The translations under genes and the position numbers were made by a program. A stretch of 64,000 bases of DNA, taken from NCBI RefSeq assembly GCF_030440425.1, contig NZ_CP098023.1, positions 3,284,501 through 3,348,500 on the forward strand, read 5' to 3'. The stretch is from Microbulbifer sp. MI-G (GTDB taxonomy: Bacteria > Pseudomonadota > Gammaproteobacteria > Pseudomonadales > Cellvibrionaceae). The notes under the pieces are model-generated. The model did not search any database and was not told the origin of the DNA. It was given only the letters and a program-made list of their open reading frames with translations. Below, piece after piece: positions 28,020 through 36,007 of this stretch. The first letter of the stretch is position 1. Each line of letters starts with the position of its first letter.

Positions 28020-28700
28020 TTATCAAAAAGCCATCTCAGATTTTTTGAAACTTTGGCAGCCACTGTATTGATCTTCATTCGAATCACATCCAATTCTAGC
28101 CGCTTTACCTTGCTTGGAATGTCCTTTGTCAGAATACACTCGTGCTGCTTGTGAAGTTTGCTCAGTCCTCAGTTGGCTTGATTCAGTGGACGTTGCTGCA
28201 GTATTCAGGTCTCGCCAGGATTGGACTCCCAGGTCCGCATAGCCACAATCAGATTCAGCATCCTGTAGACACGCTCGTCGGTCACCTCTACCTGGTGCAC
28301 CAGGGCATCTATCCTGTTGTCCGCTATGGCCGACACCAGTATGCTTCCAATCTGGCGGACATTCCATTATGCGCCCCCCGCTTTGCAGTGATCCGCCTGC
28401 AGCTTTTCTGTAAGCCACATGCCAGTGTCCACGCTCCAGGAAACGTCCGGCTCAGTGTTGCCACCATCATTGACAGGGGTTCTGATGGTGCCGACCGAAC
28501 AGCGCCAGGTGTGGCCAGCAAGCACCGGAAAGTTGGTGATAGCCTTATAGGTAATGGTTCCTTTATTGAGGACGTGATCATCGCAATACACATAATATTT
28601 CCAGCTGAACAACAGCCCGCTGATATTGCCACTTTTGTTCAGCCGGAAGACATAGGCATAGTCTCGTGTAGTTTTGAGATTATTTCTCGTAAATATTTAT
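28020..28700 (-). pseudogene. Eroded phage-like gene (possibly tail protein)
   Basis: The minus strand carries protein-like segments in shifting frames: GNISGLLFSWKYYVYCDDHVLNK, then FPVLAGHTWRCSVGT, then VTDERVYRMLNLIVAM, then helical KVKRLELDVIRMK. The mix of a beta segment and helical stretches resembles the C-terminus of phage tail-tip proteins, but no family can be named. Several stops interrupt it. The plus-strand frame at 28142-28786 is its shadow. Confidence 0.35.
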
Positions 28701-28782
28701 TAATAAGCGCCGCCTGGTCAGTGACAAGGAACCGACAGCCATACGGCCTCCTGTTGTTATTTGCTTGGTTTTGGCTAAGTTA

Positions 28783-29901
28783 TTAGTCCTCACGCCAAGC
28801 ACAACGCCCACCACTGCTACAACTATCACGCACGATACGATGACGTGTAGCGAATGAAGGAACACTGAAGAGGTCATTCTCGGCCACCACCGACAAACGT
28901 GAGTTCGGGAAGAAATCGGCAGTCACGGTGGCGCTAGTTTCAGTATAAGTACCGATTAAGGTACCATCAAGATACACTAAAAACTCATCGGCACCCGGTG
29001 CGCTAAAAGTGATGAGTGCACGGCTGCTAATGGCATCGGCAGAACCACTACTACTAAAGGTAACGTGCGGTGCGGTTTGGAAACCGCTGATGATAATATC
29101 ATTACGATTTGGGCCACGGTGATTGCGCAGCATTTGAATCCGTAGATTCAAACCGGTAATGACATTACCTAAGAAGTTACCCAAAAAACCATCGATATCG
29201 AAACCCGAGCGAATTTCTACACGATCCATCACATCGTTAATGGCCGGTACCATGAACAACTCCATTAAACCAGGTAAATTTTGGCCGATGGCCAAGGCTT
29301 GGAGATCTGCCACTTCGTTGGCAATGACATCGCGTACTAAATCTTCTTCAGAAACGAATATCGATAAAATATTGCCAATAATTCCACCGATACCTGAACA
29401 ATCGGCATCCACATCAGGCTCTGGGTAATCCACCGTCAAACTCGAAAGACTGCCATCCACAATGGAACCAAAGCTATATTCACCCACTACTTTAATCTGG
29501 CGTACATCTACACTGACATTAACCGAACCGCAAATAATCGGCACTGGGCCGTCGACCTTTAACTCGGTACTGATATTAATACCCTCCACCGTCAAGGTCG
29601 CACTGCCGTCACTTAAGCCTGTCACTGTGGCTGTGAAATCGGAAGCATCAACGTGTACAAAATCTACCCACTCAACACCGTTAATGCTCAGCAATGCGTT
29701 ACGCAATTCCTGTGCAACATCCTGCTCTAACTGGGCAAACTTAGCAAATGCGATATCGCCAGCAATGCCAGTGTTTTCACCGTTCAGTATTGAATCGGTA
29801 TTGCCACTGCCCGTAGGTACACGAATAGAAAAACGCGTTTCCGCAGAAACCTGAAGCGCTAACAATGCCAATACCGCAATTAGTAATAATTGCTTAATCA
29901 T
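28783..29901 (-). CDS. Secreted protein of unknown function, 372 aa
   Basis: A Sec signal peptide (MIKQLLLIAVLALLALQVSA) precedes a long beta-rich region with helices: NISTELKVDGPVPIICGSVNVSVDVRQIKVVGEY and a helical EEDLVRDVIANEVADLQAL. This alternation recalls lipid-binding TULIP-type proteins, but only as an impression. An Ig-like segment (ALITFSAPGADEFLVYLDGTLIGTY) lies near residues 295-330, and the end has a CSSGGRC motif. Preceded by AAGG. Monocistronic. No family assigned. Confidence 0.65.
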   Translation of the reverse strand: MIKQLLLIAVLALLALQVSAETRFSIRVPTGSGNTDSILNGENTGIAGDIAFAKFAQLEQDVAQELRNALLSINGVEWVDFVHVDASDFTATVTGLSDGSATLTVEGINISTELKVDGPVPIICGSVNVSVDVRQIKVVGEYSFGSIVDGSLSSLTVDYPEPDVDADCSGIGGIIGNILSIFVSEEDLVRDVIANEVADLQALAIGQNLPGLMELFMVPAINDVMDRVEIRSGFDIDGFLGNFLGNVITGLNLRIQMLRNHRGPNRNDIIISGFQTAPHVTFSSSGSADAISSRALITFSAPGADEFLVYLDGTLIGTYTETSATVTADFFPNSRLSVVAENDLFSVPSFATRHRIVRDSCSSGGRCAWRED

Positions 29902-29958
29902 AAGGTCCCTTCCTTAGTGTTTGACTGCATAATGAATTGAGGGTATAGGAAATTTAAA

Positions 29959-30420
29959 TCACCTATTACGCTTGCTCCTAAGTATTCTACTAGAATCTCC
30001 TGAATTGGCGATATGCCTCCAGACGAATGCCAGCGCAACACCTTCTACAGGCCTGATGAGCGAGCCCACAAAAGACAATTGCCAGGGACACGATGACCCG
30101 ATGCAATCGCTCTGAAGTGCAGTTTCATCCTCGCCACACTCCTTAAACACTGACGCATTGCTGCACAGCTTCAGCAGGAAAGCTTGAACATAATCTCGTC
30201 CTGTGATACGCCCCTCTAAAAATAAATTAATTTGAGTAGCGATGATCAGCAAATGAAAGCACCTGCTCTGGGCCTCTTGACTGGTGCCCAGACCACTGTT
30301 ATCAGCCTTAGCGTGGCAGCGAAAACAAAGGTGAACAGCCGGAGCATCGTGTGGCTTGATCTCCCTGCCCTTGCCGTAGCTGTGGCTGTGGTTGCGCTGG
30401 CCCTGGTTGGTCCTCCCCCC
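29959..30420 (-). pseudogene. 5'-truncated gene, possibly immunity-like
   Basis: The C-terminal part (QINLFLEGRITGRDYVQAFL to SKRNR, 29959-30250) has normal coding character. The FLxGxITGxDYVxxFL pattern resembles small bacteriocin-immunity proteins of the colicin-D type. The upstream part runs into the left end of the IS at about 30421 without a start codon of its own, so the gene is probably truncated. Confidence 0.35.
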
Positions 30421-30463
30421 TTGAAGTGGTCCACCCATATAATTAGGAGACGGAGGACTAAAC

Positions 30464-30742
30464 ATGGGAATCAAACATCATAAGCCGAAAGAAATTGTCA
30501 CGAAGTTGCGCCAGATTGAGGTGCTCTGCGGTCAGGGAATGTCGCGTTTGGATGCGATACGCCAGATGCAAATAACTGAACAGACGTTCTATCGCTGGCG
30601 TAAGCAGTATGGTGGGATGGGAAGCGACCAACTGAAGGAACTCAAGCGACTACAAAAAGAGAATGAGCGGTTGCGCCGAGCAGTATCGGATCTCACGCTG
30701 GACAAGTTGGTTTTGTCAGAGGCTGCCAAGGGAAACTTCTGA
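30464..30742 (+). CDS. IS3-family transposase OrfA (IS407-type)
   Basis: 92 residues: HTH segment (KPKEIVTKLRQIEVLCGQG to TEQTFYRWRKQYGG) and a leucine-zipper helix (LKELKRLQKENERLRRAVSDL). Preceded by GGAGGA. Intact, but its element has lost the second half. Confidence 0.9.
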   Translation: MGIKHHKPKEIVTKLRQIEVLCGQGMSRLDAIRQMQITEQTFYRWRKQYGGMGSDQLKELKRLQKENERLRRAVSDLTLDKLVLSEAAKGNF

Positions 30743-31245
30743 GCCCTTCACGTCGCCGTGCTTGTATTGACCACCTATGAAGTTGATTTCACATTTCTGA
30801 GCGTCGGGCGTACCGTGTTTTGGGGCAGCATCGATCCACACAAAGGCGCCTGCCTGTTGGTCGTTCCGACGAAAACCGTTTGGTTGCTGACATGGTCGAA
30901 CTTGCGCGACAGTATGGTCGATACGGCTATCGCCGGATTGCAGTTTTACTGAGAGATGCGGGCTGGCAAGTGAACAACAAGCGCGTGGAACGACTGTGGC
31001 GGCGTGAGGGGCTGAAGGTTCCAATGAAACAACCAAAGAGGGGACGGCTCTGGCTAAATGACGGGTCGTGTGTTCGACTGCGTCCGGAGTATCCGAACCA
31101 TGTCTGGTCGTATGACTTTGTTCACCATCGGACTAGCGATGGGAAAGCATTCCGAATGCTGAACATCTTGGACGAGTACTCCCAAGAATGCCTGGCAATC
31201 CGGGTGAAACGAAAGCTGAACTCCGATAGCGTGGGGAGGGCGGGC
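30739..31245 (+). pseudogene. IS3-family transposase OrfB, truncated with stops
   Basis: The frame shows two in-frame TGA codons near 30775 and continues with the ISERRAYRVLGQHRSTQ segment, the HTH_21 region (YGYRRIAVLLRDAGWQVN) and the first integrase strand (VWSYDFVHHRTSDGKAFRMLNILDEY). It stops at the truncation point after LNSDSV. Confidence 0.85.
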
Positions 31246-31258
31246 TAGAAACTCGTCT

Positions 31259-31624
31259 TTACCCGATTATGCGCTTCGCTTGCTCATTAGACTGGCTCCT
31301 TCGACGCTCTTCGTTTTCTACCGCAGCATTATCAAGATTTAGATCTAAGGTCCTGAAATGCCCCATTGCTACTGTTGTAGCAACTATTGCAGTAGCAGGA
31401 ATCCATGCCGCTTTCTTATCGAATAAACCGATTAACTTCAAAGGCCAGCTTTCATCGGAAAAAATTTGTATGCCTACTACTGCATAAACTACTTGATAGA
31501 CTATGGCTGCAAGTGCAGACAAAAATATTGAAACCACAAAGAATCTACCAATCCAATGGCCAAACCAGATGAGGATAGTCTGAAGTATGTTTAGATTTCT
31601 GATCGTTGAGTAAATAAAGTCCAT
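31259..31624 (-). CDS. Cassette membrane protein, 121 aa
   Basis: Two or three predicted membrane helices (FGHWIGRFFVVSIFLSALAAIVYQVVYAVVGI; WIPATAIVATTVAM) and a charged C-tail (ENEERRRSQSNEQAKRI). Preceded by AAAGGAC. An attC site lies just upstream on the same strand, so it is an integron-type gene cassette. Its downstream side adjoins the truncated IS. Unknown function. Confidence 0.65.
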   Translation of the reverse strand: MDFIYSTIRNLNILQTILIWFGHWIGRFFVVSIFLSALAAIVYQVVYAVVGIQIFSDESWPLKLIGLFDKKAAWIPATAIVATTVAMGHFRTLDLNLDNAAVENEERRRSQSNEQAKRIIG

Positions 31625-31654
31625 TTTTAAAAACAGTCCTTTGGGTTAACTTCA

Positions 31655-31745
31655 TGGAATAACGCCCGCAGCACCGGACGGCTTTAAGTTGATGTAGCGA
31701 AGCGGAGGCAGCTTAAAACCGGTCCGCGTGATTGCGTTTGTTAAG
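31655..31745 (-). other. Integron attC recombination site
   Basis: On the minus strand the site runs from GCCTTAACAAACGC to GCGGGCGTTATTCC. The core ends are complementary (TAACAAACGC with GGGCGTTA), and inner arms GGACCGG/CCGTCC and TTTTAAG/CTTAAA form the imperfect hairpin characteristic of attC. It lies exactly between two cassette genes. Confidence 0.8.
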
Positions 31746-31768
31746 GCTTTTTACGCACAAAACCAAAT

Positions 31769-32140
31769 CTAACCTTGAATATAGGAAACACCTGGAACAC
31801 CGAAGAAAACGAGAAATAACACTGCATTTAAAACAGATTGCTCTGAGCGTTTCGAGAGTAACGGACCATGCAGTAGCTGAGTTAAAAGATACCACATTGA
31901 TGCAGAAAATAACCCAAGACCAATTAAGCTACCGAAAAATTGACGAACCCTACCAGTAAACATACAAGCAAATGAAATGCTTAAACAAGCACCAGCAAAG
32001 ACATAGACGCGGATTGCCATATCGGTTGGCGGTGCAGAGATAATCATTACAAGACCAAACATTCCTGATACAAAGCCAAACAGTATGCGAGTGAATGGGC
32101 TCAGCCCCTTATTGATGATTTCCTCACCGGCTCGATACAT
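31769..32140 (-). CDS. Cassette membrane protein, 123 aa
   Basis: Three to four hydrophobic helices (FGFVSGMFGLVMIISA; IRVYVFAGACLSISFACMF; FFGSLIGLGLFSASMWYLL; VLFLVFFGVPGV). Similar small polytopic proteins are common integron cassette products. It has the promoter repeat copy 7 directly upstream and an attC site downstream. Function unknown. Confidence 0.65.
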   Translation of the reverse strand: MYRAGEEIINKGLSPFTRILFGFVSGMFGLVMIISAPPTDMAIRVYVFAGACLSISFACMFTGRVRQFFGSLIGLGLFSASMWYLLTQLLHGPLLSKRSEQSVLNAVLFLVFFGVPGVSYIQG

Positions 32141-32152
32141 AATCTATAGCCT

Positions 32153-32302
32153 TAACATTTAAATACTGATCACCATGACCAGCATTATCCTGATTACTGT
32201 CCAGGAATCAATTCTGCGCCGTTTACCCATAATCAGTATTAAAAACGGTTAGTTACATAGATTTGGCACAATCGTACAAAATATGAACACTCTCTTCAAA
32301 GT
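32153..32302 (-). repeat. Promoter-bearing intercassette repeat, copy 7 (long form)
   Basis: On the minus strand: ATTTTGTACGATTGTGCC, ATCTATGTAACTAACCG, GGCGCAGAATTGATTCC, GATAAT and CATGGTGATCAGTATTTAA. TTGATT and GATAAT are 16-17 bp apart. It starts at the T-run of the terminator for the Imm35 gene, as copies 2 and 3 do for theirs. Confidence 0.85.
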
Positions 32303-32303
32303 A

Positions 32304-32328
32304 AAAAAACCGGCTCAGGTGCCGGTTT
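32304..32328 (-). terminator. Intrinsic terminator of the Imm35 cassette
   Basis: AACCGGC and GCCGGTT arms around ACCTGA, then seven T on the minus strand; nearly the same as that at 2393-2417. Confidence 0.85.
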
Positions 32329-32389
32329 GTTCATTTAAGTATCAAATGTTGCAGCAAGCACAACATATCCTTATTTGCTGTGTGTTGGG

Positions 32390-32674
32390 CTACAATGCCG
32401 CCTCATACTCATTTATATAGTGCTCGATATTGTGTGCTGTGCCTGTTTCAGTAAGAGCGCCAGTATGACGATTTACTATATATGGAGCATTGCCACAAAG
32501 CATATCTCGGAAATCACCTGACTCCAGGTAATCCTTACTTTGATAAAAAAACACCCAGCCCCAATCTTTCTCGATAGTTTCGTCTTCTAGCACGATACAC
32601 TCTATTGGGTCGTATTGGTTTTGTAGCCGGGAAATCTCAGATTCGACGAGCTTTTGTGCTTCTTCTCTATTCAT
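32390..32674 (-). CDS. Imm35 (YrhB-type) immunity family protein
   Basis: 94 residues. The N-terminal helix (NREEAQKLVESEISRLQ), the DWGWVFFYQSKDYLES strand pair with its WGW motif, and APYIVNRHTGALTETGT define the Imm35 family, small cytoplasmic proteins found next to polymorphic toxins and often as orphan cassettes. No toxin gene is adjacent, so it is an orphan here. attC upstream, terminator downstream. Confidence 0.85.
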   Translation of the reverse strand: MNREEAQKLVESEISRLQNQYDPIECIVLEDETIEKDWGWVFFYQSKDYLESGDFRDMLCGNAPYIVNRHTGALTETGTAHNIEHYINEYEAAL

Positions 32675-32686
32675 GGTTGTGACACA

Positions 32687-32790
32687 TAACGCCTGCAGCA
32701 GCGGCAGACAAAAATGGCGGTTGTTTTTCCGGGTCTTTGGCGAAACAAGTGACAGTTTTGGCTGTCCGTTGCCTGCACTTGTTATGAGTT
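32687..32790 (-). other. Integron attC recombination site
   Basis: On the minus strand it begins at CTCATAACAAGTGCAGG and ends at CTGCAGGCGTTATGTG. The outer cores (CATAAC and GTTATG) and the inner TGCAG blocks are complementary; the middle (GACAGCC, GTCTGCC) gives the extended imperfect hairpin. The stop codon of the upstream gene lies inside its first core (CTCATAAC), common for cassettes. Confidence 0.85.
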
Positions 32791-33504
32791 TTCTACTTTG
32801 GGTAACTCAACACTGCTAATTATTTTATAAGGTAACAATTGTATTAATCGAGAAAATGCCTTTCCTTTGTTTTGGAAGACTAAAAGAATCTGATTATCTC
32901 CAACTATGTCACGAGAAATAAGCCTATCATATGCTTCTAAAATAAGCTGATAGTTTTCTCCTTCGGGGGTACTCATGAAAAGAGATGAATCATCTTCTTT
33001 TGTTAGTTTCTTATCTTTATTCGTGTCCTTAGAAACAACATTATAAAAGATCGCTTTGGTTGGCTCTACATTGTTAAATTGATCAGGAAACAACGTTATA
33101 TTAAGAATTAAACGGTTCGTATCCTTAAATAACCAAAACGATTTATTCTCTTTTTTATCTAGGAAAAGAATGTTCTTAGATAAGTTACCGTAATATCTTT
33201 TGTCATAAGAAGGCTTAGAAAAATTTGCCACAGACAGCATTTTTACTTCTTTATTCTCGGAAACAAGTGGTAATAGCATAAAGTCATTACCTGTCACATG
33301 TATTGGGCTGCCGATTACCCACTTATCTTTATCTTCTGGGTCAGACGCTAAGTTCTCGACTACTACAGGTTGAGGACGATTGCTTGATCTAATGAAATCC
33401 TTGGCAATGTTATACACAACAAATAGAGCTATTAATGTAGCACCACCCAAAATGATTAGCCCGTTAATTCTCCATACGAGCTTAAAGAACTTGTTATCTT
33501 CCAT
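32782..33504 (-). CDS. Cassette protein with N-terminal membrane anchor, 240 aa
   Basis: A single membrane helix (INGLIILGGATLIALFVVYNIA, residues 12-33) is followed by a soluble domain of about 200 residues with many Lys and Asn and strand patterns (IHVTGNDFMLLPLV, FWLFKDTNRLILNITLFP, ENYQLILEAYDRLI). An acidic DTNKDKKLTKEDDS segment near 155 resembles a calcium-binding loop (D-x-N-x-D). No family known to me. Promoter repeat upstream; attC downstream. A truncated copy lies at 6200-6292. Confidence 0.7.
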   Translation of the reverse strand: MEDNKFFKLVWRINGLIILGGATLIALFVVYNIAKDFIRSSNRPQPVVVENLASDPEDKDKWVIGSPIHVTGNDFMLLPLVSENKEVKMLSVANFSKPSYDKRYYGNLSKNILFLDKKENKSFWLFKDTNRLILNITLFPDQFNNVEPTKAIFYNVVSKDTNKDKKLTKEDDSSLFMSTPEGENYQLILEAYDRLISRDIVGDNQILLVFQNKGKAFSRLIQLLPYKIISSVELPKVENS

Positions 33505-33523
33505 TTCTCTCTATTCCTTACTC

Positions 33524-33592
33524 ATAACATTTATATAGTGGTCGCTGTGACCACTATTATCCTGAATACTGTCTCGGAGGCAATTCTGCAGC
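33524..33592 (-). repeat. Promoter-bearing intercassette repeat, copy 8
   Basis: On the minus strand: GCAGAATTGCCTCC, GTATTCAGGATAATAG, TGGTCACAGCGACCA and ATATAAATGTTATGAG. The -35 region reads TTGCCT rather than TTGATT. With the following gene start it is the inverted counterpart of 6111-6292. Confidence 0.8.
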
Positions 33593-33659
33593 GGTTCTCC
33601 TAGGTTGGTAATCGTCAAATCAGGCTATTGATCAAATTTTATACAATTCAGAAAGGCGG

Positions 33660-34037
33660 CTAGTAGCTCCAGACAGTAGGCCGGGTACGCTCACCCGGTA
33701 GGGACTCAAGATCATCCAGATGCAAAAACCGACCCTTGTGGGCGCCCTTCTGCTTTACACCAATGCCAGTGAATCCTTCCTCCAGCGCGATACCCAGCAG
33801 CTCATAGGCGTACCCTAGGGCTACAGATACATCCACAGCCTGCCCGGTAGTGTGTGTCATGGTGAAGCCGATACTGGCGCAGTGGTCCCGGCAGCGATAA
33901 CCGGAGGTGATCACCATCGGCTTGTTGAACCGCTCCCTGACCTTGATCAACCGGCGCAACGTGTCATTCGAGAAATGGAGTTTCCCGCAACAACGGCAGG
34001 ACAGCTCCGCTTTCGAGAAGTAGGCGTTCTTGAACAT
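33660..34037 (-). CDS. M15-type peptidasoglycan peptidase (endolysin-like), intact
   Basis: 125 residues, the usual size of phage-type M15 single-domain enzymes. The N-terminal CRCCGK cluster, SGYRCRDHCAS, the zinc-ligand segment HTTGQAVDVSV (His and Asp) and the C-terminal GRFLHLDDLE (second His) are in place. It hydrolyses peptide bonds in peptidoglycan. It lacks a signal peptide, so it would need a holin for release; the only holin-like gene is at 10910. It follows the minus-strand unit 34458-34102 and may belong to the same transcript as the leader module at 34.7 kb. Confidence 0.9.
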   Translation of the reverse strand: MFKNAYFSKAELSCRCCGKLHFSNDTLRRLIKVRERFNKPMVITSGYRCRDHCASIGFTMTHTTGQAVDVSVALGYAYELLGIALEEGFTGIGVKQKGAHKGRFLHLDDLESLPGERTRPTVWSY

Positions 34038-34053
34038 GGGATTACCAGATATG

Positions 34054-34077
34054 AAAAAGCCCGCACTGGGCGGGCTT
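34054..34077 (-). terminator. Intrinsic terminator
   Basis: AAGCCCGC and GCGGGCTT arms with a five-base loop; the T-run is on the minus strand. It lies between the secreted-protein gene and the M15 gene, so read-through or a separate promoter is needed for the latter. Confidence 0.8.
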
Positions 34078-34101
34078 GGGAATGGTATGTTCCGTTAGGA
34101 T

Positions 34102-34458
34102 TTATTTAATAAATAGTATTGCAAAATCCCATGCACTGCTTCTCAAAGTACATTCTTCCACGTAATACAATTGTACTGTTTGACCTGAAGCCTTAGAGGC
34201 AAGGGCACCGCTTACAACAGAATTGTATGCAGGATGATCTGAAGTTATTGCAACTCTACGGAAACCATTCGAATTATCGCATGAAACAGGCAGTGCATCC
34301 ATGTGTATAAGTGCAATAGCATTACCAGTAGTACTGTAACTAGATGGATCATCCCCCATAAACTGAATGCTATTAATCGTTCCCGACACAGTTTTCATAT
34401 CTGCTGCGTGAACATTTATAGCAAGCATAAAAAGAACAGAAACTATATATTTCATCAA
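34102..34458 (-). CDS. Secreted hypothetical protein, 118 aa
   Basis: Sec signal peptide (MKYIVSVLFMLAINVHA, cut after AHA-type site near residue 18) followed by a domain of about 100 residues with two cysteines (VSCDNS, EECTLR). The ending VSGALASKASGQTVQLYYVEEC parallels LLAAFMAGKQVGLVINGC of the protein at 1942-2256. Unknown periplasmic function. Confidence 0.65.
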   Translation of the reverse strand: MMKYIVSVLFMLAINVHAADMKTVSGTINSIQFMGDDPSSYSTTGNAIALIHMDALPVSCDNSNGFRRVAITSDHPAYNSVVSGALASKASGQTVQLYYVEECTLRSSAWDFAILFIK

Positions 34459-34685
34459 TCCATCCTTAAGAAAATATCACGAAAAATTTCATATACTCAC
34501 CAATACCATACTTCTTCTTCATATCTCTTTACTTTTAATCTAACTATCTTTGCATATGCGTCCAGACTCTGCGCAAGGCCTTCACGCACTACTCTTTAAC
34601 ACATCGCAGTATACGGCGGCCTTGGAGAAAATCAACGCCTCTCCCCCAATTACATTACGAATAGTCCATGCCCAAATTATAGCCA

Positions 34686-34799
34686 TAGAAAAGCCCCGCC
34701 GGATTAACCAGACGGGGCATTCAAAGGGGGGTATGGTCCCGCTGCACATACTTCGCGACAGCTTAGCTTAGATTAATCAGTACACACATGCGCTGCCAA
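34686..34799 (-). ncRNA. Promoter-leader-terminator module, copy at 34.7 kb
   Basis: Minus strand: TTGGCA (34794-34799) and TAATCT (34770-34775) with 18 bp spacing, then AGCTAAGCTG, a hairpin with CGC/GTG and GCTG/CAGC arms, GGGACCATACCCCCC, and a terminator with GCCCCG/CGGGGC arms and TTTT at 34689. The leader is highly conserved with the copies at 36.4 and 38.1 kb; the C-G to G-U change in the first hairpin keeps pairing. It lies upstream of the minus-strand genes at 34102 and 33660. Confidence 0.6.
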
Positions 34800-34831
34800 T
34801 ACATACAGTCCGTATTTGAAATCTAAGCTGA

Positions 34832-35395
34832 TCAACCATATCTATTGGAAATTTTACTATATTGTTCTTGTACAGTACGCTTCCATCCGTGTCTTGAGTA
34901 AGCCTTCTTACTTATTATTTCTACATGTGGAAATAAATGTTCATTCATGATTCGCGCCACAACTTGAAGCTCTTCGGTTTTTCCGTCAATCCCTCCCATT
35001 GCACCCCATGCACCCGATTGGTTCGTTATTACCCAATGACTTGCACCAAAAGGTGAAGTTTCCCAATGTATCTCTCCTGCAAGAGTAGCACGTACACTTA
35101 AGGCTCCATGTCCAATTTTTTGTTCACCGTAATGACGATCAAAGCCAAATGCTATTTCGCATGGAAGTGGACCCAGATTTTGCGCTTGTTCGTCTTTAAT
35201 ATATACCCAGAGCAGTGGTTTGTTCCCTGCTTTTAAGAAATTGAATAAATCATTATGGAGATGCTGTACAGTTACCGCTGTACTAGCCGCTACCGCCCCT
35301 GCATTATTAATTTTATACCTCGCTATTAAGTTTTTATCTCTACGTTGATGTTCAATTTCCTTTATGCCTCTTGCAGAATCAGTATTGTGCGGCAT
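34832..35395 (-). CDS. Hypothetical protein, 187 aa
   Basis: A soluble protein with no signal. Residues 1-55 are polar and helical; residues 58-130 are strand-rich (LLWVYIKDEQ, EIAFGFDRHYGEQ, GALSVRATLAGEIHWETSP, SHWVITNQSGAWGAMGG). A His/Trp-rich middle and a basic C-terminus are visible. Preceded by GAGGAGCA. No family known to me; small orphan effector or immunity proteins of islands look similar, but that is a guess. Confidence 0.6.
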   Translation of the reverse strand: MPHNTDSARGIKEIEHQRRDKNLIARYKINNAGAVAASTAVTVQHLHNDLFNFLKAGNKPLLWVYIKDEQAQNLGPLPCEIAFGFDRHYGEQKIGHGALSVRATLAGEIHWETSPFGASHWVITNQSGAWGAMGGIDGKTEELQVVARIMNEHLFPHVEIISKKAYSRHGWKRTVQEQYSKISNRYG

Positions 35396-35550
35396 GTTTT
35401 GCTCCTCTAAACATTAAACCACTTCGCATGCGCCCTTGATAAAGCCACAATTCAAATCTTACTGGCGTTAGCCCATGTGCAGTATACGGCGGCTTCTGCA
35501 TAGATCAACACACCACCCATTCACATCGAGGAACATTTACTTGAGCTGCA
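35396..35550. repeat. Short shared element GCAGTATACGGCGGC
   Basis: GTGCAGTATACGGCGGCTTC with AGATCAACAC at about 35478-35512 matches TCGCAGTATACGGCGGCCTT with AAATCAACGC at about 34607-34640. The two copies lie on either side of the 187-aa gene. Confidence 0.45.
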
Positions 35551-35554
35551 GACA

Positions 35555-35579
35555 TAAAAAACCCGTCAGTAAGCGGGTT
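35555..35579 (-). terminator. Intrinsic terminator
   Basis: AACCCG and CGGGTT arms; T-run (six) on the minus strand. It would end the transcript of the gene at 35698-35928. Confidence 0.7.
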
Positions 35580-35697
35580 CTTAGCCTGCAATGCGCAAAA
35601 AGGGCGTGCTAGAATTTTTATACCCTCTCAGGAAAAAGTTGTCAACACCCTGATAAGAAACGCTCCTGATAATCTTCAACGAGTTTAGCCACTGGGC

Positions 35698-35928
35698 CTA
35701 ATGCCCTTGAAGGCGGTGAATCCAGCGGCGTTGAAATCGCTTCCAGATCCTCACCCATTCCCGGTTCCACTTTGTCTTATTGCAGCCCAGGATTTCGCGA
35801 GCATGATTTAGATTGACGGGCCTTCTGTTCACATCTCGAAGCGCACACGCGGTAATACAAAACAATGTCAACTGGCTGACCCGAGTTCTATCGTGCGGTT
35901 CGCCCCATTGGTCAAACTCGGTCACCAA
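35698..35928 (-). CDS. Small basic phage-like protein, 76 aa
   Basis: A Trp/Arg-rich protein (NHAREILGCNKTKWNREWVRIWKRFQRRW) with a helix-turn-helix-like middle segment. A terminator on the same strand follows at 35579, which supports a real transcription unit. It resembles short phage regulatory proteins, but no family can be named. Confidence 0.45.
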   Translation of the reverse strand: MVTEFDQWGEPHDRTRVSQLTLFCITACALRDVNRRPVNLNHAREILGCNKTKWNREWVRIWKRFQRRWIHRLQGH

Positions 35929-36007
35929 GCATAGTAGTCACAGAGATACTGTCTCCTATGCTACTCTTTTGTCGAAACCTCAAGTACATCTAGTTAAGGA
36001 GCGTGCA

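Larger units (their letters stand above)
30421..31245 (+). mobile_element. Truncated IS3-family element (IS407-like group)
   Basis: Starts around TGAAGTGGTCCACC at 30424 and carries orfA and most of the 5' half of orfB. It is cut at about 31245, before the catalytic Asp-Glu part, and no right terminal repeat is visible. Unrelated to the IS at 6.3-8.5 kb. Confidence 0.8.

Noticed and set aside
28142..28786. 214-aa plus-strand open frame
   Set aside because: No start signal or family features; it is the shadow of eroded coding segments on the minus strand.
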